Shown here one piece after another: positions 36,543 through 43,406 of a DNA stretch of 43,406 bases. The translations under genes and the position numbers were made by a program. The stretch is from Gammaproteobacteria bacterium. Its GTDB lineage: Bacteria > Pseudomonadota > Gammaproteobacteria > SZUA-229. Each line of letters opens with the position of its first letter. Within the stretch, counting starts at the first letter, position 1. The notes under the pieces are model-generated. The model worked only from the letters and a program-made list of their open reading frames with translations. It did no database searches and had not been told where the DNA came from. Where the stretch lies: contig JAPHSS010000013.1 of the NCBI GenBank assembly GCA_026195255.1, positions 1 to 43,406 on the forward strand, in the 5' to 3' direction.

Positions 36543-37025
36543 TTAGTATTCCTGTCGTGATAAATTAGAATTCCAGACTTCAAAACTTTTGTTAGCCTCG
36601 TCATGTTCAATGTGTTCTATTGAAATGCTTCGTTGTGAAACGGGTTTTGCAAGTTCATCATAAATAAACTGGTCATCAAAGCCTGCTTTTGCTGCATCAT
36701 GTGCAGTGGCGGCAAAAATCAGTTTAGGAATATGAGCCCAGTAGATTGCTGACATGCACATAGGGCAAGGCTGGCAGCTGGAATAAATTGTGCAGTCGTT
36801 TAACTGGTAGTCATTTAAATTTTTACATGCTTCACGAATAGCCATTATTTCGGCATGTGCTGAAGGGTCGCAATTTTCGGTAACCTGGTTATGCCCCTGA
36901 CCAATAATTTTTCCATTTTTAACAATCACCGCACCAAACGGTCCCCCCTGTTGTTTGGCTGAGGATATGGCGAGGTCTATAGCCTGTTGTAAAAAAGGCA
37001 GATCAGTTGCGTTTTTATGGTTCAT
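36543..37025 (-). CDS. Guanine-deaminase-like nucleobase deaminase
   Basis: A 160-residue zinc deaminase of the CDA fold. The zinc site is HAE (His57, Glu59) with PCPMC (Cys87, Cys90). The region GGPFGAVIVKNGKIIGQGHN, then YQLNDCTIYSSCQPCPMC and AGFDDQFIY strongly follow the Bacillus GuaD type rather than tRNA adenosine deaminase TadA. It would convert guanine to xanthine. The ATG overlaps by ATGA the end of a small upstream ORF and lacks its own ribosome site. No other purine gene is near. Confidence 0.82.
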   Translation of the reverse strand: MNHKNATDLPFLQQAIDLAISSAKQQGGPFGAVIVKNGKIIGQGHNQVTENCDPSAHAEIMAIREACKNLNDYQLNDCTIYSSCQPCPMCMSAIYWAHIPKLIFAATAHDAAKAGFDDQFIYDELAKPVSQRSISIEHIEHDEANKSFEVWNSNLSRQEY

Positions 37026-37255
37026 GGCAAATCAGAAAACAATAAAGTTAACGAAAAAGTTGGCAATGTCCAGTACCTGTTAAATATATTCAGTGTAGTT
37101 ATGATATTGATGTATTGCTCCTTAAAATACCCGAAAAATAGTAATAGTATACCTAAAGCAGAGATGTCTGTATTTTTAGCTTGCTGCAAATAAACTGTTT
37201 TATCTATTTTATTGGTTTGTACATCTCTGCGATCAAGCTTCCGTGTTACAGGCAT
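37022..37255 (-). CDS. Doubtful 77-residue ORF between hslO and the deaminase
   Basis: The frame starts at ATG 37255, 12 bases after the hslO stop, and its stop overlaps the deaminase start as ATGA. That geometry is typical of a coupled operon gene. Against it, the protein is unlike any family I know and its composition is unremarkable: a basic start, then one hydrophobic segment (ISALGILLLFFGYF). An AGAGG lies ten bases upstream. It may only serve to deliver ribosomes to the deaminase, or be chance. Confidence 0.3.
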   Translation of the reverse strand: MPVTRKLDRRDVQTNKIDKTVYLQQAKNTDISALGILLLFFGYFKEQYINIITTLNIFNRYWTLPTFSLTLLFSDLP

Positions 37256-37267
37256 AAAACTGTGCCT

Positions 37268-38161
37268 CTAATGTTGAGACTGTGAAGGTGCTGAATTTGT
37301 GCTCGAGGCAAATAAATTTTCTACATCAATACTATCAAAATCATATTGTGCATTACAAAATTCACAATCAACGTGAACTTTTCCCTGCTCTGAAATAATG
37401 CTGCGCGCTTCTGCCAGGCCAAGTGAAATAATCATTTTACTAATGCGTTCATTTGAGCAACTGCAACGAAAACTCAGGGGGCTGGGGTCAAATAAACGAA
37501 CGTCATCTTCATGAAATAATCGGTGAAGAATTTCTTTGCTGGATAAAGTTAATAACTCTTCTTTAGTTAATGTGTTGCCAAGCGCCTGTGCATGCTGCCA
37601 GTCATTATGATCTTCACCGAGGTTGCTAAGCCTGGTTTCTCTGGTTTCTGGTAACTCCTGTAACAGAAAACCTGTGCATATTTCATTGTTGGCATTTAAC
37701 CAGAGTCGAGTATTTAACTGCTCAGACTGTTTGAAATAATTTTCTATAGCGTCCTGTATGTGTTCACCCTGTAATGCAATGATTCCCTGATATGGTTTAC
37801 CTGAGGGTTGCTCTACAGTAATAACCATTTGTGCATTTCCAAAAATGTTTTTTAGATTATGTGCCGGAACATCATCTCCCCATCGAGCGAGGCCTCGCAA
37901 AGTGCCTTCTGAAGTAGCTTGCACGACTAACAGATGTAGAGGGCCATCACCACGAATTTGTAAAATTAATGAGCCTTCATATTTTATAGTTGCCGATAAT
38001 AGAGCGCAGGCGGCGAAAGCTTCACCGAGAATATTTCGTACATTTTCAGGGTAGTTGTAACGCGCAAGTGCCGCTTTCCAGGTTGCATTTAGATGAACCA
38101 TTTCACCGCGAACACGTGTGTTTTCTATAATGAATCTATGAAGTAGGTCGTTGTCTGGCAT
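37268..38161 (-). CDS. hslO: Redox-regulated chaperone Hsp33
   Basis: A 297-residue cytosolic holdase activated by disulfide formation. The zinc/redox cysteines are in place: Cys233 and Cys235 (CSC) and Cys266 and Cys269 (CEFC). The N-terminal fold shows RGEMVHLNATW, LLSATIKYEGSLILQIRGDGP and the GYQGIIAL-like region. Length is normal. The Shine-Dalgarno is weak. A perfect 20-bp palindrome lies about 60 bases upstream. Confidence 0.95.
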   Translation of the reverse strand: MPDNDLLHRFIIENTRVRGEMVHLNATWKAALARYNYPENVRNILGEAFAACALLSATIKYEGSLILQIRGDGPLHLLVVQATSEGTLRGLARWGDDVPAHNLKNIFGNAQMVITVEQPSGKPYQGIIALQGEHIQDAIENYFKQSEQLNTRLWLNANNEICTGFLLQELPETRETRLSNLGEDHNDWQHAQALGNTLTKEELLTLSSKEILHRLFHEDDVRLFDPSPLSFRCSCSNERISKMIISLGLAEARSIISEQGKVHVDCEFCNAQYDFDSIDVENLFASSTNSAPSQSQH

Positions 38162-38220
38162 GTTTGGCGGTCACCTGATTTTTTGAGTGGTTTTCTAATG
38201 TAACAGCGCACAGACAAAGG

Positions 38221-38240
38221 GTTTATTTAATTAAATAAAC
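38221..38240. promoter_or_regulatory. Perfect 20-bp palindrome upstream of hslO
   Basis: The bases GTTTATTTAATTAAATAAAC read the same on both strands without a spacer. It lies between the gatB tail and the hslO start, directly after the proposed gatB terminator on the minus strand. It may be an operator or a downstream hairpin. Confidence 0.35.
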
Positions 38241-38268
38241 AAAAACCCCGATGTCTGCGAAGCTCGGC
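38241..38268 (-). terminator. Weak candidate terminator of gatB
   Basis: CCGA (38248-38251) and TCGG (38264-38267) can pair; on the minus strand they are followed by GG and a five-T run. The stem is short with a 12-base loop, so this is tentative. Confidence 0.4.
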
Positions 38269-38285
38269 GTCAAAGGTATTGAAAA

Positions 38286-39716
38286 TCAGCTTAACTTATC
38301 TTTAAGCATCTGGTTAACCTGTGCCGGGTTAGCTTTACCTTGAGAGGCCTTCATAACCTGACCAACGAAGTAGCCAAATAATTTGTCTTTGCCAGATCGG
38401 TACTGCTCAAGCTGGTCTGGGCTATTGGCAATAACTTCATCAATAATTGCTTCAATGGCAGAATCGTCAGTGATTTGCTTTAAGCCTTTTTTGTCAATAA
38501 CGGTATCAGCGTCGCCTTCACCATTCCACATACCATTAAAGACATCTTTGGCTATTTTTCCAGAAATAGTGTTATCTTCAATGCGTTTTAGCATGCCAGC
38601 CAGAAGCTTTGATGATACCGGGCATTCTGCGATCGTTAAGTCTTCTTTATTTAGTCGTGCAGACACATCACCAATTATCCAGTTAGCGGTGAGTTTGGCA
38701 TCAACTGACTGACCAATAACAGCTTCAAAAAAGTCAGCGAGTTCTCTGCTTGCGGTAAGAATGCCAGCGTCATATTCACTGAGACCTAAATCGCTAACAA
38801 AACGAGCTGTTTTCTCATCAGGTAACTCTGGAAGTGTTTTACGAATCTCTTCGATATAAGCATCATCAAAAACCACGGGTAGTAAATCCGGGTCAGGAAA
38901 ATAACGGTAGTCGTTAGCTTCTTCTTTTGAACGCATTGAGCGGGTTTCGTGTTTGTCTGCATCATACAGACGTGTTTCCTGAACAACTTTACCACCATCT
39001 TCAATTACATCAATTTGACGTTCGATTTCAAGATTAATGGCGCGCTCAACAAAGCGAAATGAATTAATATTTTTTAATTCTGCACGGGTGCCATATTCTT
39101 TCTGGCCTTTTGGGCGAACAGAAACATTGGCGTCGCAGCGAAATGAGCTCTCTGCCATATTGCCATCACTGATTTCAATGTATTGAACCAGTGAATGAAT
39201 TTTTTTCATGTAAGCAACGGCTTCTTTAGCTGAGCGCATGTCCGGTTCTGAAACAATTTCCAGTAAAGGTGTGCCAGCACGGTTCAAATCAATGCCCGTC
39301 ATGCCCTGGTAATCTTCGTGTAATGATTTTCCTGCATCTTCTTCCAGGTGTGCACGAGTGATACCAATGGTTTTTTTTGTACCATCTTCCAGCTCAATAT
39401 CAATAGCGCCCTCACCTACGATGGGCAGTTCCATCTGTGAGATCTGGTAACCTTTTGGAGAGTCGGGATAAAAATAATTTTTACGTGCGAACACAGAGTG
39501 TTTGCATATAGCCGAACCTGTCGCCAGGCCGAATTTTGTAGCCATGCGGATAGCTTCTGCATTTACCACAGGTAAAACACCAGGCAAGCCTAAATCAACT
39601 GCACAGGCCTGCGTATTTGGCTCGGCACCAAATGCAGTTGATGCAGATGAAAATATTTTACTTTTAGTACGCAGTTGCGTGTGTATTTCTAAACCGATTA
39701 CGGTTTCCCATTCCAT
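38286..39716 (-). CDS. gatB: Aspartyl/glutamyl-tRNA amidotransferase subunit B
   Basis: A 476-residue kinase/amidotransferase subunit of GatCAB, which converts misacylated Glu-tRNA-Gln or Asp-tRNA-Asn to the correct form. The family start [13 protein letters not shown], then [38 protein letters not shown] and the C-terminal YqeY-like tail ([20 protein letters not shown]) are seen. ATG 39716 has AGAGG at proper spacing; a GTG at 39749 in frame lies within a repeat and is rejected. It is separated from gatA by 280 bases holding two repeats and a duplicated gatA tail. Confidence 0.96.
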   Translation of the reverse strand: MEWETVIGLEIHTQLRTKSKIFSSASTAFGAEPNTQACAVDLGLPGVLPVVNAEAIRMATKFGLATGSAICKHSVFARKNYFYPDSPKGYQISQMELPIVGEGAIDIELEDGTKKTIGITRAHLEEDAGKSLHEDYQGMTGIDLNRAGTPLLEIVSEPDMRSAKEAVAYMKKIHSLVQYIEISDGNMAESSFRCDANVSVRPKGQKEYGTRAELKNINSFRFVERAINLEIERQIDVIEDGGKVVQETRLYDADKHETRSMRSKEEANDYRYFPDPDLLPVVFDDAYIEEIRKTLPELPDEKTARFVSDLGLSEYDAGILTASRELADFFEAVIGQSVDAKLTANWIIGDVSARLNKEDLTIAECPVSSKLLAGMLKRIEDNTISGKIAKDVFNGMWNGEGDADTVIDKKGLKQITDDSAIEAIIDEVIANSPDQLEQYRSGKDKLFGYFVGQVMKASQGKANPAQVNQMLKDKLS

Positions 39717-39741
39717 ATTAGAATGCCTCTTTTTTAAAAGA

Positions 39742-39817
39742 TTTGCCACTGAGACACGGAGTGCACAGAGAAGGTTTCATTAAAAAACACTGTGCGCTCC
39801 GTGTCTCAGTGGCTAAA
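39742..39817. repeat. Inverted-repeat element R2 upstream of gatB
   Basis: The left arm starts at 39742 with TTTGCCACTGAGACACGGAG and continues with TGCACAG. The right arm (39788-39817) is its inverted copy, differing by one inserted base and one T/C change. The 76-base element would form a long hairpin. It shares ends with the decayed GxxExxY element at 28502-28921 and with R3 and R4. Confidence 0.8.
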
Positions 39818-39821
39818 ATTA

Positions 39822-39903
39822 CATAAACTATTCCGGTATCGATGGGCTGCATTAAGCAAGCAGTTTTCATCAAAATGTCGGGCAATAATTTGCCAGACAC
39901 CCG
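39822..39903 (-). pseudogene. Duplicated 3' tail of gatA
   Basis: Read on the minus strand the bases encode QIIARHFDENCLLNAAHRY and then NSLCNFSH and a stop. This matches [19 protein letters not shown] at the end of GatA (14 of 19 residues). Over 39840-39891 the DNA agrees with gatA at 43 of 52 bases; about 31 bases present in gatA (near 40017-40047) are absent. The copy is flanked by R3 and R2, so [tail + repeat] is present twice in tandem. Confidence 0.8.
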
Positions 39904-39914
39904 GTCTTTAAAAA

Positions 39915-39996
39915 TTTGTCACAGGGGCACAGCGTGTGCAGAGAAAAATTCATATTAAAGAAAAACTCTGTGTGCTCCGTGTCCCAGTGGCAAAAA
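39915..39996. repeat. Inverted-repeat element R3 directly after the gatA stop
   Basis: The arms 39915-39943 and 39966-39996 are imperfect inverted copies of the same family (TTTGCCAC-GGGACACGGAG type on the minus strand, beginning right after the gatA TGA). The centre is A/T rich. It would give a hairpin at the end of gatA RNA. Confidence 0.75.
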
Positions 39997-41454
39997 TCAT
40001 TTAAACTGTTCTGGTATCTGTTTATGCCAGTCTGTTTTTTGCTGGTATTGATGGGCCGCATTAAGTAAACGGCTCTCATCAAAATGGTTGGCAATAATTT
40101 GTAAACCAACCGGCATGTTTTCACTGAATCCTGCAGGCACGCTCATGCCGGGTAAACCGGCTAGATTCACCGCAATGGTGTAAATATCTGAAAGGTACAT
40201 AGAAATTGGGTCATTAGATTTTTCGCCAATATTAAATGCAGTTTCAGGTGATGATGGCCCCATAATTACGTCTACTTTTTCAAAAGCTTTCGTAAAATCA
40301 TCAGAAATCATACGCCGTAACTGTTGTGCTTTTATATAGTACGCATCGTAGTAACCAGCAGAAAGAGCATAAGTACCAATCATAATACGACGTTTTACTT
40401 CTTCGCCAAAACCTTCACCACGTGAACGTTTGTAGAGGTCTTCAAGGTCTTTCGGGTTTTCACAACGGTGGCCGAAGCGCACACCATCAAAGCGAGATAA
40501 ATTAGATGAGCATTCGGCTGGTGCTACAACATAATAAACAGGCACCGCCAAATGGGTATTGGGCAGGCTAATATCAATTATTTCAGCGCCCATAGATTTG
40601 TATTCTTCTATGGCTTTTTGCACAATTTCATTGGTGCCAGTACTTAAACCTTCGCCAAAATATTCCTTTGGTAAGCCGATTCTTAAACCATCGAGGGGGT
40701 TATTTAAATCTGCAGTATAGTCTGGCACATCTTTTTCAAGAGAGGTTGAGTCTTTTGGGTCAAAACCCGACATGGCATTTAATAATAATGCACAGTCTTC
40801 AGCGCTTTGAGCCATTGGACCAGCCTGGTCGAGGCTTGATGCAAATGCGATCATGCCATAACGTGATACACGGCCATATGTTGGTTTTAAACCGGTTATT
40901 CCGCACAATGAAGCCGGCTGTCTAATTGAGCCGCCAGTATCTGTTCCAGTAGAGGCAGGTGTTAAACGTGCAGCCACAGAAGATGCAGAGCCGCCAGATG
41001 ATCCACCGGGAACGGCCTTTGTATCCCATGGGTTTTTCACATTGCCATAGAAGCTGGTTTCATTTGAAGAGCCCATCGCAAACTCATCCATATTGGTTTT
41101 ACCCAGCATAACGACGCCGGCTTGCTGTAACTTTTCGACAACAGTTGCGTCGTATGGCGATTCGAAGTTGTGCAACATTTTTGAGCCACAGGTGGTTTTG
41201 ACGCCTTTAGTGCAAAAAATATCTTTGTGAGCAAATGGAATACCGGTTAAAGGCCCCGCATTACCTGCCTTACGTTTTTTATCGGCTTCTGCCGCAGCGC
41301 TTAGTGCCTGTTCTGCGGTAACCGTTATAAAACTGTTTAGCTGAGAATCATATTCTTTGATTCGTTGTAAAAAGTGTTCTGTCAGTTGCACTGATGTGAC
41401 TTCACCCGCTTCGAGCATGGTAGATAATTCACTCAGTGTTTTAGTGTGGTACAT
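39997..41454 (-). CDS. gatA: Aspartyl/glutamyl-tRNA amidotransferase subunit A
   Basis: A 485-residue amidase subunit that releases ammonia from glutamine for GatB. The amidase-signature triad Lys77 (FAHKDIF), Ser152 (GGSSGGSAS) and Ser176 ([11 protein letters not shown]) is complete. Length is normal. It lies after gatC on the minus strand with a 98-base repeat R4 between. Repeat R3 begins immediately after its TGA, and a diverged copy of its last coding bases follows. Confidence 0.97.
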   Translation of the reverse strand: MYHTKTLSELSTMLEAGEVTSVQLTEHFLQRIKEYDSQLNSFITVTAEQALSAAAEADKKRKAGNAGPLTGIPFAHKDIFCTKGVKTTCGSKMLHNFESPYDATVVEKLQQAGVVMLGKTNMDEFAMGSSNETSFYGNVKNPWDTKAVPGGSSGGSASSVAARLTPASTGTDTGGSIRQPASLCGITGLKPTYGRVSRYGMIAFASSLDQAGPMAQSAEDCALLLNAMSGFDPKDSTSLEKDVPDYTADLNNPLDGLRIGLPKEYFGEGLSTGTNEIVQKAIEEYKSMGAEIIDISLPNTHLAVPVYYVVAPAECSSNLSRFDGVRFGHRCENPKDLEDLYKRSRGEGFGEEVKRRIMIGTYALSAGYYDAYYIKAQQLRRMISDDFTKAFEKVDVIMGPSSPETAFNIGEKSNDPISMYLSDIYTIAVNLAGLPGMSVPAGFSENMPVGLQIIANHFDESRLLNAAHQYQQKTDWHKQIPEQFK

Positions 41455-41485
41455 AGCTTGTCTCTAGTTTTGTTTTATTTCAATA

Positions 41486-41583
41486 TTTGCCACAGAGACT
41501 AAAGAGAAAAACGGTTTTAGTTGCTGCGCAGTAGGCGCAACAACTTCAAAAAACGCTGTGTGCTCAGTGTCTTTGTGGCGAAA
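41486..41583. repeat. Inverted-repeat element R4 between gatC and gatA
   Basis: The left arm TTTGCCACAGAGACTAAAGAG (41486-41506, shown in part here: TTTGCCACAGAGAC) faces a right arm at 41555-41583 whose complement begins TTTTCGCCACAAAGACAC. The centre carries a second inverted pair around GTTGC/GCAAC. It lies 7 bases past the gatC stop on the minus strand. Confidence 0.7.
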
Positions 41584-41590
41584 AAGCACC

Positions 41591-41878
41591 TTATTCAATT
41601 ACCTGTGGTACCAGATAAAGGCCGTCTTTGACCTTAGGTGCAATTTTCTGAAATATTTCTCGCTGGTTTACTTCTAATACTTCATCTGCTCGCAGGCGTT
41701 GTGATACATTCATGGGGTGAGCCATTGGTTTAATACCGGCTGTATCAACTGCGTTCATTTCTTCAACCAGATCCAGAATACTGGACAGGCTATTTGCGTA
41801 TTCCTCGATATTTTTTTCATCTATTTCGAGTCGCGCCAAATGCGCGATGCTTTTCACATCATCGGGTCCCAATGACAT
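41591..41878 (-). CDS. gatC: Aspartyl/glutamyl-tRNA amidotransferase subunit C
   Basis: A 95-residue subunit that stabilises GatA-GatB. It starts with the family MSLGPDDVKSIAHLARLEI and has the helical centre ILDLVEEMNAVDTAGIKPMAHP. ATG 41878 has TGGAGA at proper spacing; the in-frame GTG at 41890 lies inside this region and is rejected. It is the first gene of the gat operon, divergent from mreB, so the promoter lies in 41879-42133. Confidence 0.95.
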   Translation of the reverse strand: MSLGPDDVKSIAHLARLEIDEKNIEEYANSLSSILDLVEEMNAVDTAGIKPMAHPMNVSQRLRADEVLEVNQREIFQKIAPKVKDGLYLVPQVIE

Positions 41879-42017
41879 ATTATTCTCCACGTGAGTTTAT
41901 GTTATTAAGTGGCATCAATATCGATTAGATCTGGTGTTAATTCCAGGTTTGCAATCGGAAAACATCAAATGCGTTAAAAACCGCGCAAAATTAGCATATT
42001 ATGCATGTTTAAGCCAC

Positions 42018-42026
42018 TGCTATACT
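42018..42026 (+). promoter_or_regulatory. Possible extended -10 promoter of mreB
   Basis: TGCTATACT matches the extended -10 pattern, about 108 bases before the mreB ATG, within the divergent gatC/mreB region. No clear -35 was found. Confidence 0.4.
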
Positions 42027-42121
42027 TGCTCTAATCGGTGCTCATTGATAGAGTACGGCTAAATTCCATAGTAAGGTCTAAAGTTATGCTTTTGACTTTA
42101 ATAATATTACAAAAACAATGA

Positions 42122-43183
<1,062 letters not shown>

Positions 43184-43304
43184 ATTATTGCCCTGCTTGC
43201 CTCTGTGGGCTCCCAGCTCTTCGTTAGAAAATGGACATTTACATTTGTAAACTCACATTTTCTGCCTTGATCTGGAATCCCACAGAGGCAAGCAGGACAA
43301 TAAT
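43184..43304. repeat. Long hairpin repeat with 26-bp inverted ends after mreB
   Basis: The ends at 43184-43209 and 43279-43304 are inverted copies matching at 25 of 26 bases (CCTGCTTGCCTCTGTGGG core), and pairing continues inward to about 36 bases with 32 matches. Inside, AGAAAATG/CATTTTCT and TTTAC/GTAAA flank a four-base loop. The whole 121 bases fold as one hairpin. It begins immediately after the mreB stop. Confidence 0.85.
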
Positions 43305-43323
43305 TAGTATTGTTCTGGTGTGA

Positions 43324-43406
43324 GCTCCCAGCTCTTCGTTAGAAAATGGACATTTACATTTGTAAACTCACATTTTCTGCCTTGATCTGGAATCCCACAG
43401 AGGCAA
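43324..43406. repeat. Second tandem copy of the post-mreB repeat, cut by window edge
   Basis: These 83 bases match 43209-43291 without a visible difference, starting at GCTCCCAGCTCTTCG and ending at CCCACAGAGGCAA, at a period of 115 bases. The left outer arm of this copy is replaced by a different sequence (43305-43323). The array may continue beyond the window. Confidence 0.9.

Noticed and set aside
39742-39817. Strong intrinsic terminator ahead of gatB
   Set aside because: The stem is long but is not followed by a T run and belongs to the dispersed repeat family.
39870-40124. Minus-strand frame of 84 codons over the gatA tail and R3
   Set aside because: It reads gatA and the repeat in a wrong frame and has no ribosome site.
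43184-43406. CRISPR array at the right edge
   Set aside because: The repeated unit is about 115 bases with long inverted ends and nearly no spacers, unlike CRISPR repeats.

Overview
The window looks like a chromosomal segment from a free-living, probably marine, low-to-middling-GC gammaproteobacterium. The gene orders rpe-gph-trpE-trpG-trpD-trpC with crp and an OsmC-family gene, mreB divergent from gatCAB, and lemA-M48 are typical of that class. The proteobacterial dedicated sortase system found here is mostly reported from marine Gammaproteobacteria. A YeeE/YedE sulfur transporter and a persulfide-dioxygenase-like metallo-hydrolase fit sulfur metabolism but do not prove it. I cannot name a genus.

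Layout. 1-1.4 kb: a possible gene start running off the left edge and a YeeE/YedE sulfur-compound transporter, both on the minus strand. 1.7-8.3 kb: a complete dedicated sortase island, with a VIT-VWA sortase substrate and class GN sortase on the minus strand and, divergently, PdsR, PdsS and the lipoprotein PdsO. 8.4-9.3 kb: a gene-free stretch rich in hairpins. 9.3-16.6 kb: a DUF4136 lipoprotein, mazG, a cysteine-rich small lipoprotein, a two-sensor-domain MltF-like transglycosylase, gspA-gspB and pilH. 16.7-24.4 kb: lemA, an M48 protease, a CRP-site-linked 25-codon ORF, dusA, dinB, pldA, a DUF3187 protein and a cytochrome c. 24.8-32 kb: rpe, gph, the trp genes, crp and an OsmC protein. 32-38 kb: a DUF885 protein, a TerB-like protein, hydrolases, a guanine-deaminase-like enzyme and hslO. 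38.3-43.4 kb: gatB, gatA and gatC on the minus strand, mreB on the plus strand, and a repeat array running off the right edge.

How the genes work together. The sortase island is a self-contained surface-anchoring and sensing module: one substrate, one sortase, one two-component pair and one OmpA-like lipoprotein. gspA/gspB are the secretin-assembly helpers of type II secretion, but no other secretion gene is present. The trp genes make chorismate into indole-glycerol phosphate, and CRP may regulate genes that include a site in this same window.

The least ordinary material is non-coding. A family of inverted repeats sharing a TTGCCAC-GAGACAC-GGAG type end surrounds a decayed GxxExxY nuclease-like gene in the trp operon and occurs at every junction of the gat operon, once together with a duplicated gatA tail. 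A different long-hairpin repeat with near-perfect inverted ends starts immediately after the mreB stop and is repeated in tandem. An intrinsic terminator is built into the signal-peptide codons of the DUF3187 gene. The sortase substrate carries LAQTA where the family is expected to have an LPxTx-type signal.
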